Assembly: GCF_018588585.1 (NCBI RefSeq)
Contig: NZ_JAEUFG010000011.1
Coordinates: 1-64,000, forward strand
Direction: 5' to 3'
DNA: 64,000 nt
From: Bacillus sp. SM2101
GTDB taxonomy: Bacteria; Bacillota; Bacilli; Bacillales; SM2101
Both the position numbers and the translations under genes were made by a program. Each line of letters starts with the position of its first letter. Within the stretch, counting starts at the first letter, position 1. Positions 57,727 through 64,000 of this stretch are shown one piece after another. The notes under the pieces are model-generated. The model did no database searches, had not been told where the DNA came from, and worked only from the letters and a program-made list of their open reading frames with translations.

Positions 57727-57875
57727 AAAGGCTATTTTCGCATTGATTATTGTTCATCTTACTAATAAACGCAATACCACTATAGTTTTGCAGCATCTTT
57801 TTTTAAAAATAATGAAAATAATCACATAAGAGTTCTTTTTCTATAGGTATAAATAACAACTAAGAAGTTAGCATG
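57727..57875 (-). repeat. MITE-like repeat downstream of codY (minus orientation)
   Basis: Begins AAGGCTATTTTCGCATTGAT, has the core GCAGCATCTTTTTTT and AATAATCACATAAGAGTTC, and loses similarity in the right end. Confidence 0.6.
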
Positions 57876-58325
57876 TCATAGTTTCCTCTTACAATATATT
57901 AATTATCTTATTGATAGCTTAATGGTGATAATACGACAAGTGCCATTTCTGAAAATTATTCTATTGCTTTTTCTGTGCTGCTACTTTTCGTTCATTCGTT
58001 GTAGCGGTGTCCTGTAAATCTTTTCATCCTACCTATCCTATCCCAATTAATCTTCCCCTTAAATATCTTCGAACTGTTTCACTAAGTGGATTTTTTCAAG
58101 CCTTGCACTCATTCAATAATAAGTCCTTTTATCATTACTATGAGTTCAGATTAACGTTGTTATCTCTTGCACAAAGATCAAATGATACACTAGCTATTTA
58201 TAATAAAACCTCCTGAATATGTATCCGCACTTCATAAACATAACGTAGAGTATGTATGACATTTTCAAGAAATTTTATACTTATAATGAAATTAGGTGGA
58301 ATAAAGGGTAAATTTACCCAGTTTT
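57876..58325. other. AT-rich codY-flgB gap with no convincing gene
   Basis: A 69-codon open frame (58007-58216, plus) has no ribosome binding site and an odd composition rich in Phe, Tyr, Ser and Leu; I do not accept it as a gene. A CodY-box-like sequence lies at 57943-57957. The region probably holds regulatory DNA for the fla/che operon. Confidence 0.4.
57943..57957. promoter_or_regulatory. Candidate CodY box
   Basis: CCATTTCTGAAAATT matches 12 of 15 positions of the CodY consensus AATTTTCWGAAAATT, with a perfect right half. It is about 590 bp upstream of flgB and 370 bp after codY. CodY represses fla/che in B. subtilis, so the site is plausible but distant. Confidence 0.35.
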
Positions 58326-58389
58326 AAAACGACAAAAAATAGTATATTCGACTTTTATCGCCATTTTTATGGGGGTAATTTGTCGTTTT
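58326..58389 (+). promoter_or_regulatory. Inverted repeat with T-tract just upstream of the fla/che promoter
   Basis: AAAACGACAAA (58326-58336) and TTTGTCGTTTT (58379-58389) are exact 11-bp complements with a 42-nt loop, followed by more T. The long loop makes simple termination less likely; an upstream terminator or a regulator site are both possible. Confidence 0.45.
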
Positions 58390-58404
58390 TTTAGACATTC
58401 CGTA

Positions 58405-58432
58405 TAGACATGCAATACAAAGCTGTTATAAT
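58405..58432 (+). promoter_or_regulatory. Predicted sigma-A promoter of the fla/che operon
   Basis: TAGACA (58405-58410), 16-bp spacer, perfect TATAAT (58427-58432), about 115 bp upstream of flgB. I saw no clear sigma-D promoter. Confidence 0.65.
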
Positions 58433-58547
58433 GAAATCATGTTATTTATTTGGTAATTTATCCTACAAATTTTAAATAGGATTTTCCAGATTAACCAATA
58501 AACTATGTGCGTTACTACATTATTCAACACAGAATAGAGGGGTTAAA

Positions 58548-58943
58548 ATGAAGCTATTTTCTAATACGGTTAATGCTTTAGAGTCGGGGTTGAATTATTC
58601 ATCTTTAAAAGAAAAAGCAATTTCAACTAATATTGCTAACGTTGACACTCCGTATTATAAAGCTAAATCTGTTAGTTTTAAACTGAATCTAGAAAATGCG
58701 ATGGAGGAGTTTCAAGGCAACGCAACAAATGCTAGACACTTTAATATCTCCTCGTCTTCTGGACAACATCCAATGTCAGTTTCAAGCCGGGGTGATTTAA
58801 TCTTTAACCACAATGAGAATAACGTAGATATAGACAAAGAAATGACCCTGTTAGCTGAAAATCAAATCTATTTTTATGCTTTATCAGATTTAATTAACGG
58901 AAAGTTTGCATCATTAAAATCGGTTATAAAAGGGGGTAGGTAA
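58548..58943 (+). CDS. flgB: Flagellar basal-body rod protein FlgB
   Basis: Proximal rod component. 131 residues with the rod signature AISTNIANVDTPYYKAKSVSF (20 residues from 26) and a C-terminal helical pair (NNVDIDKEMTLLAENQIYFYALSDLI). AGAGGGG before the ATG. First gene of the fla/che operon; flgC begins 3 nt after the stop. Confidence 0.95.
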   Translation: MKLFSNTVNALESGLNYSSLKEKAISTNIANVDTPYYKAKSVSFKLNLENAMEEFQGNATNARHFNISSSSGQHPMSVSSRGDLIFNHNENNVDIDKEMTLLAENQIYFYALSDLINGKFASLKSVIKGGR

Positions 58944-58946
58944 TAC

Positions 58947-59396
58947 ATGTCTATTTTTCAAAGTATGAATACAACTGCTTCAGCACTGACTGTACAACGG
59001 CTTAGGATGGATGTCATTTCATCGAATATGGCAAATGTAGATACGACACGCGGGAAATTAGTAGATGGTGAATGGCAACCCTATAAAAGAAAAATGGTTT
59101 ATATAGAAGAAAATGGTGGTCAATTCTCATCATTTTTAAATAAGGCGATGAATAATGAAGATATTAGCAGTGGTGTAAAAGCTACAAAGATTATTGAAGA
59201 CGAGACGCCGTTTCGATTGGTTTATGACCCTGAACATCCAGATGCAAATACTGAAGGCTATGTTGAGCTACCAAATGTTGACCCGTTGAAGGAAATGGTC
59301 GATTTAATGAGCGCAACTAGATCTTATGAAGCAAATGTTACTGTTATGAATGCTTCTAAAGGGATGCTAATGAAGGCATTAGAAATAGGAAAGTAG
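58947..59396 (+). CDS. flgC: Flagellar basal-body rod protein FlgC
   Basis: Second rod protein, exported through the flagellar type III apparatus. 149 residues; N-terminal ASALTVQRLRMDVISSNMAN and C-terminal VDPLKEMVDLMSATRSYEAN are the paired helices that assemble into the rod. GGGGGTAGG lies upstream of the ATG. fliE follows after 10 nt. Confidence 0.96.
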   Translation: MSIFQSMNTTASALTVQRLRMDVISSNMANVDTTRGKLVDGEWQPYKRKMVYIEENGGQFSSFLNKAMNNEDISSGVKATKIIEDETPFRLVYDPEHPDANTEGYVELPNVDPLKEMVDLMSATRSYEANVTVMNASKGMLMKALEIGK

Positions 59397-59406
59397 GTGA
59401 ATAATA

Positions 59407-59709
59407 ATGATTAGTGCAACCCCAATTGTAAGTACTGCTGTCACACCTGAACAAAACATGAAGACAACCATCACACCTGCTCAAGCACAACAAAACTTCT
59501 CTACTATGTTGAAAAGTGCTATTAATCGGGTAAATGATGCTCAAATTGCTTCAAATAATGCAATTGAAAGCCTTGTAAACGGTGAAAATGTTGATTTGCA
59601 TACAGTAATGATTACAGCTGAAAAAGCGAGCATAACTTTACAAACGTCTCTCGAAATACGAAATAAAGCAGTAGAAGCATATCAGGAAATTATGCGAATG
59701 CAAGTGTAA
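59407..59709 (+). CDS. fliE: Flagellar hook-basal body complex protein FliE
   Basis: Links the MS ring to the rod. 100 residues; FSTMLKSAINRVNDAQIASN in the middle and the C-terminal LHTVMITAEKASITLQTSLE are typical. ATG preceded by AGGTGAATAA. A 111-bp gap with pairable sequences separates it from fliF. Confidence 0.94.
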   Translation: MISATPIVSTAVTPEQNMKTTITPAQAQQNFSTMLKSAINRVNDAQIASNNAIESLVNGENVDLHTVMITAEKASITLQTSLEIRNKAVEAYQEIMRMQV

Positions 59710-59730
59710 AATACAAATACATAATATTCT

Positions 59731-59814
59731 TAACCGTTAAATGGATAGAAGACTGATGATGTAAAACAATAACGGTTATTTACTCAACCGAGAATTCGCT
59801 AGAATAACCGGAGG
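59731..59814 (+). promoter_or_regulatory. Candidate alternative-pairing element at the fliF ribosome binding site
   Basis: Segment A TAACCGTTA (59731-59739) is fully complementary to segment B TAACGGTTA (59770-59778). The overlapping B' CGGTTATT (59773-59780) is fully complementary to segment C AATAACCG (59803-59810), whose last G is the first base of the GGAGG ribosome binding site. A-B and B'-C pairing are mutually exclusive. Confidence 0.45.
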
Positions 59815-59820
59815 AAAATG

Positions 59821-61392
59821 ATGAACGAGACAATGAATAAATATAAAGAGAAATTATCACAATTTTGGAATGCAAGATCAAAAACCCAAAAGGGTGGTAT
59901 GATCGGAGCCATTGCTCTTTTTGGAATAGTAATTGTAATTATATTATTTTTAGCTAATAACACAAGTCTTCAACCGCTGTATGTAAACTTGTCACCACAA
60001 GAGACTGGGCAGATTAAAGCAACATTAGACTCTAGAGGGATAGAATCAACAGTTGCTGACAATGGAACATCAATATTGGTACCTACAGAGATTGTCGATA
60101 CGCTAATGGTTGAATTAGCAGCAGAGGGAATCCCTGAAAGTGGCAGCTTTGACTATGGTGATTTCGGTAATAATTCAGGTTTAGGAACAACTGAAAACGA
60201 ATTTAATATGTTGAAGCTAGATGCTACTCAAAATGAATTGGCAAGGTTAATTGAAGGCATCGATGGTGTAGATGACGCCAAAGTGATGATTAATCTTCCA
60301 CAACCAACATTATTTGTGAATGAGGTTGGAGAGGAAGCATCTGCATCTATTGTACTACAAACAAAACTAGGATATAAGTTCGATCAGGAAAACGTGAGAG
60401 CGCTTTATCACTTAGTTTCAAAAAGTGTACCAAACCTTCCTACTGATAATATCGTCATAATGAACCAAAATTTTGAGTATTTTGACCTAAATAAAGAAAA
60501 TAATTTTTCTGATGGTGCAATTATCGCTAATCAATTGGAGATTAAACGGGAAGTTGAGCGTGATATTCAACGGCAAGTTCAGCAAATGCTAGGCATGATG
60601 ATGGGGCAAGATAAAGTAGTTGTTTCTGTGACAGCTGACCTAGACTTTACTAAAGAAAATCGGATAGAAAACAGGGTTGAAGCTACGACAGATGATAATG
60701 AAGGAATTGCAATCAGTGCAAAAACCATTAGAGAAACGTATTCTGGAGAAGGTGCTCAAGCTGGGGGGATACCGGCTGGTGATAATGACCTTACTACCTT
60801 ACAAAGTTCAGCTAATAATGAGAATGCCGGTGAATATGAACGTATTGAAGAAACAATTAACAGTGAAGTAGACCGAATAACTAAAGAAATAGTTGAAAGT
60901 CCGTATAAGGTAAGAGATCTTGGTATTCAAGTAATGGTTGAGCCCCCAGTAGCTAGTGGTGATACTACTGCTGTGCCAAAAGATGACATTCAAGATATAC
61001 TAAGCTCAATCGTACGTACTTCAATCGTATTAGATGACGGTGACAAATTGACAGTTGATGATGCGAAAGATAAAGTAGTCGTTCACATTGCTCAATTTAA
61101 TGGTAAACCTGTATTTAGTGCGCCATCTAAACCGTTAATTCCGCCTTGGATTTACATCGTTGGAGCGATATTATTAGCAATCATTATCTTACTTGTCGCT
61201 TTATTACTATATAACAGATCACGAGCTACAGAGGAAATTGATATGACGGACCAATCAAAGATTTTCCTTCCAGATGTTAATGATGAGAAAGAAACTGAAA
61301 CGAATGTGAGAAGAAAACAGTTAGAAAAGATGGCAAAAGACAAACCAGATGATTTTGCAAAGCTATTAAGATCTTGGTTAGCTGAAGATTAG
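59821..61392 (+). CDS. fliF: Flagellar MS-ring protein FliF
   Basis: Forms the membrane ring on which the motor and export gate are built. Two transmembrane helices (about 24-45 and 440-465) flank a large periplasmic-side region of ring-building motifs (SLQPLYVNLSPQETGQIK, AKVMINLPQPTLFVNE). The C-terminal tail (about 495-523, KDKPDDFAKLLRSWLAED) is the FliG-binding segment. ATG 59821 is 6 nt after GGAGG; the adjacent ATG 59818 is only 3 nt away. 523 residues. Confidence 0.95.
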   Translation: MNETMNKYKEKLSQFWNARSKTQKGGMIGAIALFGIVIVIILFLANNTSLQPLYVNLSPQETGQIKATLDSRGIESTVADNGTSILVPTEIVDTLMVELAAEGIPESGSFDYGDFGNNSGLGTTENEFNMLKLDATQNELARLIEGIDGVDDAKVMINLPQPTLFVNEVGEEASASIVLQTKLGYKFDQENVRALYHLVSKSVPNLPTDNIVIMNQNFEYFDLNKENNFSDGAIIANQLEIKREVERDIQRQVQQMLGMMMGQDKVVVSVTADLDFTKENRIENRVEATTDDNEGIAISAKTIRETYSGEGAQAGGIPAGDNDLTTLQSSANNENAGEYERIEETINSEVDRITKEIVESPYKVRDLGIQVMVEPPVASGDTTAVPKDDIQDILSSIVRTSIVLDDGDKLTVDDAKDKVVVHIAQFNGKPVFSAPSKPLIPPWIYIVGAILLAIIILLVALLLYNRSRATEEIDMTDQSKIFLPDVNDEKETETNVRRKQLEKMAKDKPDDFAKLLRSWLAED

Positions 61393-61403
61393 GAGGAAAA
61401 AAG

Positions 61404-62423
61404 ATGGCTAATAAAGAAGGAAAAACAATACTAACAGGAAAACAAAAGGCTGCCATTCTTTTAATCTCTCTTGGTCCAGATGTATCAGCATCTATTTACA
61501 AGCATTTATCAGAAGAAGAAATTGAGAGGCTAACATTAGAGATTTCTAATGTGAAAAAGGTCGATTCTAAAGCCAAAGAGAAAATTATGGAGGAATTTCA
61601 TAACATCGCCCTTGCGCAAGATTATATAGCACAAGGGGGAATTGGCTATGCAAAGACAATCCTTGAGAAAGCATTAGGGAGTGAGCAAGCAGCGATTATT
61701 ATTAATCGCTTAACATCCTCCTTACAAGTTAGACCTTTTGATTTTGTCAGGAAAGCCGATCCTAGTCAAATATTGAATTATATTCAGGAAGAGCATCCGC
61801 AAACAATTGCGTTAGTCTTATCCTACTTAGATCCTGCACAAGCAGGACTAATATTGTCAGAATTACCACAAGAGTTACAAACAGAGGTGGCAAGAAGAAT
61901 TGCATTAATGGAAGGTACATCTCCTGAGATTATAAATGAAGTTGAACAAGTATTGGAAAGGAAGCTTTCGGCAACCGTTACACAAGACTATAATCAAACC
62001 GGTGGGATTGAGTCTGTAGTTGATGTATTGAATGGTGTTGATAGAAGCACTGAGAGAACGATACTTGATGCATTAGAAATACAGGACCCAGAGCTAGCAG
62101 AAGAAATTAAAAAGAGAATGTTTGTCTTTGAAGATATTGTTACTCTTGATAACCGTGCAATACAGAGAGTAATCAGAGAGGTTCAAAATGATGATCTCAT
62201 TCTTGCTCTTAAAGTATCTAGTGAAGAGGTCAAAGACGTTGTATTTAGAAATATGTCTAAACGTATGGTTGAATCCTTTAAGGAAGATATGGAATATATG
62301 GGACCTGTTCGCTTACGTGATGTTGAGGAAGCCCAAACCAAAATTGTTGAAGTTATTCGTAGACTAGAAGAAACAGGAGAAATCATTGTGGCTCGTGGTG
62401 GAGGAGATGATATTATTGTCTAA
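61404..62423 (+). CDS. fliG: Flagellar motor switch protein FliG
   Basis: C-ring protein that couples stator torque to rotation. 339 residues in three armadillo-like parts; the middle EEHPQTIALVLSYLDPAQAG carries the EHPQ motif for FliM contact, and the C-terminal domain has the charged torque helix (VSSEEVKDVVFRNMSKRM). AGGAGGAAA before the ATG. Its end overlaps the fliH start by 8 nt. Confidence 0.97.
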   Translation: MANKEGKTILTGKQKAAILLISLGPDVSASIYKHLSEEEIERLTLEISNVKKVDSKAKEKIMEEFHNIALAQDYIAQGGIGYAKTILEKALGSEQAAIIINRLTSSLQVRPFDFVRKADPSQILNYIQEEHPQTIALVLSYLDPAQAGLILSELPQELQTEVARRIALMEGTSPEIINEVEQVLERKLSATVTQDYNQTGGIESVVDVLNGVDRSTERTILDALEIQDPELAEEIKKRMFVFEDIVTLDNRAIQRVIREVQNDDLILALKVSSEEVKDVVFRNMSKRMVESFKEDMEYMGPVRLRDVEEAQTKIVEVIRRLEETGEIIVARGGGDDIIV

Positions 62424-63174
62424 CGTCATAAAAGCACCATTTACTTCAGTCACTTCTAGAGACAAAAAGGTGATAGGACTCCAAACTTTTTCAAATGAAG
62501 GAGGAGCCGACAATGTTAGCAATGATTCGGAAAAACAGCTAGCTCAACACCTGATAACTGATGCGAAACAAGAAGCGAAAGAATTGCTGGAGAATGCCAA
62601 TAAACAACTTAAGCAAGTAAATGAAGAAATTGAACAAACAAAACAAGCATGGCTAAAAGAAAAACAACAGCTAGAAGCTGAGGCGAAAGAGACTGGCTAT
62701 AAGGCAGGTTTTCAGTCTGGTGAAGAAGCTGGCTACACCGAGTATAGTGAAAAATTGAGTGAAGCAAAACACATAGTCAGTTTAACAAAAAAAGATTACC
62801 ATGAAATCTTGGATTCAGCTGAGGAAAAAATGCTGCTTATCGGCATAAAAGTAGCTGAACGGATCCTGGGAGAAACTCTAGACGGAGACGAAGGGCAATT
62901 CGTACATATTGTTAAGCGAGCCTTAAAAGAAGTAAAGGAACATACTGATATTAAAATATATGTTCACCCATCACAATATGACCTTGTTATAAGTCGCAAA
63001 AATGAGTTGCTCGATCTTTTAAACCATATGACTGAATTATATATCTACCCAGACGAGGATAGAAAAGAAACTGGCTGTATTATAGAATCATCATTTGGCA
63101 AAATTGATGCAAGTGTAGATAGCCAGTTAGAAGAAATAAAGGCTAAACTAATTGAACTTTTAGTAGAGGAATGA
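62416..63174 (+). CDS. fliH: Flagellar assembly protein FliH
   Basis: Regulates the export ATPase FliI and ferries it to the export gate. 252 residues, with a long Glu/Lys/Gln-rich coiled coil (about 30-105) and a C-terminal domain (VAERILGETLDG, KIYVHPSQYDLV, CIIESSFGKIDASVDSQL). I chose TTG 62416 (MSNVIKAPF): GGAGGAG lies 9 nt upstream and the N terminus then fits FliH; ATG 62407 touches the same site. Confidence 0.93.
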   Translation: MSNVIKAPFTSVTSRDKKVIGLQTFSNEGGADNVSNDSEKQLAQHLITDAKQEAKELLENANKQLKQVNEEIEQTKQAWLKEKQQLEAEAKETGYKAGFQSGEEAGYTEYSEKLSEAKHIVSLTKKDYHEILDSAEEKMLLIGIKVAERILGETLDGDEGQFVHIVKRALKEVKEHTDIKIYVHPSQYDLVISRKNELLDLLNHMTELYIYPDEDRKETGCIIESSFGKIDASVDSQLEEIKAKLIELLVEE

Positions 63175-63180
63175 TAGTAG

Positions 63181-64000
63181 TTGAAATTAGCTAGCTTAAT
63201 GAATGACATCCATTCAATAGACACATATAAACGATATGGGAAAGTAACAAGAGTTGTAGGTTTAATGATCGAGTCTAAAGGTCCCGAAAGCTCAATAGGG
63301 GACGTATGTTACATATACGTTGATTCAAACAAGAACAATAAAATCATGGCAGAGGTTGTTGGGTTTCGGGATGAATTTGTAATACTAATGCCTTATATGG
63401 GTGTTAGTAGTATATCGTCAGGCAGTGTTGTAGAAACAACGAAAAATCCACTACAAATAAAAGTAGGTTCAGCATTAATAGGGAAGGTGCTAAATTCGTT
63501 AGGACATCCTTTAAATGGTGGGGAGCTACCAAAAGGATTAGCGACGGTTAAGACGGAAAAGGCTCCTCCAAACCCAATGGAGAGACCGCCTATTGACGAA
63601 GAAATAGAAGTCGGTGTTCGCATGATAGATGGCCTGTTAACAGTTGGGAAAGGGCAACGTGTTGGCATTTTCGCTGGATCAGGTGTTGGGAAAAGTACAT
63701 TGATGGGCATGACTGCCCGATATACTAGCGCAGATTTAAACATCATCGCGTTGATTGGTGAACGTGGAAGAGAGGTTCGTGAATTCATCGAAAGAGATCT
63801 TGGAGAAGAGGGTCTAAAGCGATCAATCGTTATTGTAGCAACTTCCGATCAGCCTGCCTTAATGAGAATAAAAGGCGCTTATACAGCTACAACGATTGCC
63901 GAATATTTTCGAGATCAAGGGCTAAATGTTATGTTAATGATGGATTCAGTTACTAGAGTCGCGATGGCACAAAGAGAAGTTGGCTTAGCTACTGGTGAGC
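63181..64000 (+). CDS. fliI: Flagellum-specific ATP synthase FliI (partial, runs off window)
   Basis: Export ATPase that energises substrate unfolding at the flagellar type III gate. The open frame starts at TTG 63181 (MKLASLMNDIHSIDTYKRYG), 10 nt after GAGGA and 6 nt after the fliH stop, and stays open to the window end: about 273 of the expected 435-440 codons. Visible are GKVLNSLGHPLNGG, DGLLTVGKGQRVGIFAGSGV with the Walker A continuing GKST near 170, IALIGERGREVREF near 191 and MMDSVTRVAMAQREVG near the right edge. Confidence 0.96.
   Translation, partial: MKLASLMNDIHSIDTYKRYGKVTRVVGLMIESKGPESSIGDVCYIYVDSNKNNKIMAEVVGFRDEFVILMPYMGVSSISSGSVVETTKNPLQIKVGSALIGKVLNSLGHPLNGGELPKGLATVKTEKAPPNPMERPPIDEEIEVGVRMIDGLLTVGKGQRVGIFAGSGVGKSTLMGMTARYTSADLNIIALIGERGREVREFIERDLGEEGLKRSIVIVATSDQPALMRIKGAYTATTIAEYFRDQGLNVMLMMDSVTRVAMAQREVGLATGE

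Noticed and set aside
58007-58216. 69-codon open frame between codY and flgB
   Set aside because: No ribosome binding site, unusual composition and no recognisable family; the region is more plausibly regulatory or degenerate.

Overview
The window is one continuous stretch of core chromosome from a low-GC, spore-forming, flagellated Bacillaceae bacterium. Gene content and order follow the Bacillus subtilis 150-degree region closely: yloC-remA-gmk-rpoZ-coaBC-priA-fmt-rsmB-rlmN-prpC-prkC-rsgA-rpe-thiN-spoVM-rpmB-yloUV-sdaAB-sdaAA-recG-fapR-plsX-fabD-fabG-acpP-rnc-smc-ftsY-ylxM-ffh-rpsP-khpA-ylqD-rimM-trmD-rplS-lepB-rbgA-rnhB-ylqG-ylqH-sucCD-dprA-topA-trmFO-xerC-hslV-hslU-codY-flgBC-fliEFGHI. 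spoVM and codY point to a Bacillus-type endospore former and the fla/che operon to motility. I cannot name the genus from sequence alone. The clearest departures from the B. subtilis order are the absence of def between priA and fmt and the presence of lepB between rplS and rbgA.

Layout. Positions 1-140 look like the right end and omega-RNA-type tail of an IS200/IS605-like element, abutting the 3' end of rqcH (minus strand). From yloB (2.0 kb) onward almost everything reads rightward; only rqcH and rpmB are on the minus strand. 4.8-18.7 kb: RNA turnover, nucleotide and CoA metabolism, initiator-tRNA formylation, rRNA methylation, the PrpC/PrkC phosphatase-kinase pair, RsgA and Rpe. 19-24.7 kb: ThiN, the 27-residue SpoVM, L28, Asp23-like YloU, FakA-like YloV and serine dehydratase. 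24.7-31.4 kb: RecG, the FapR-controlled phospholipid and fatty-acid genes and RNase III. 31.7-39.5 kb: SMC and the signal-recognition-particle genes. 39-49 kb: ribosome maturation genes, signal peptidase, RbgA, RNase HII and succinyl-CoA synthetase. 49-57.6 kb: DprA, TopA, TrmFO and the xerC-hslV-hslU-codY operon. 58.5 kb to the end: start of the fla/che operon, cut off inside fliI.

The genes are ordinary housekeeping genes. The unusual material lies between them. Gaps over about 150 bp repeatedly hold copies of one degenerate element of about 165 bp with imperfect inverted ends and a conserved core (GATGCCACGAACGCTA or its complement), which looks like a MITE (miniature inverted-repeat element) family. 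I count about thirteen copies in both orientations, including a 318-bp-period array of four between smc and ftsY and one inside the fab operon between fabG and acpP. Other candidate regulatory structures are a serine-rich 52-codon open frame ending on the sdaAB start codon, a three-segment alternative-pairing arrangement abutting the fliF ribosome binding site, a 9-bp palindrome at the predicted yloU transcription start, and a multi-hairpin RNA candidate between rbgA and rnhB. The FapR operator and the L19-type leader are recognisable known sites.

I did not find a new defence, biosynthetic or other multi-gene system. The most novel signals are the repeat family and these untested cis-acting structures. 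Promoters, hairpins and start codons were judged by eye; no folding or database search was run.
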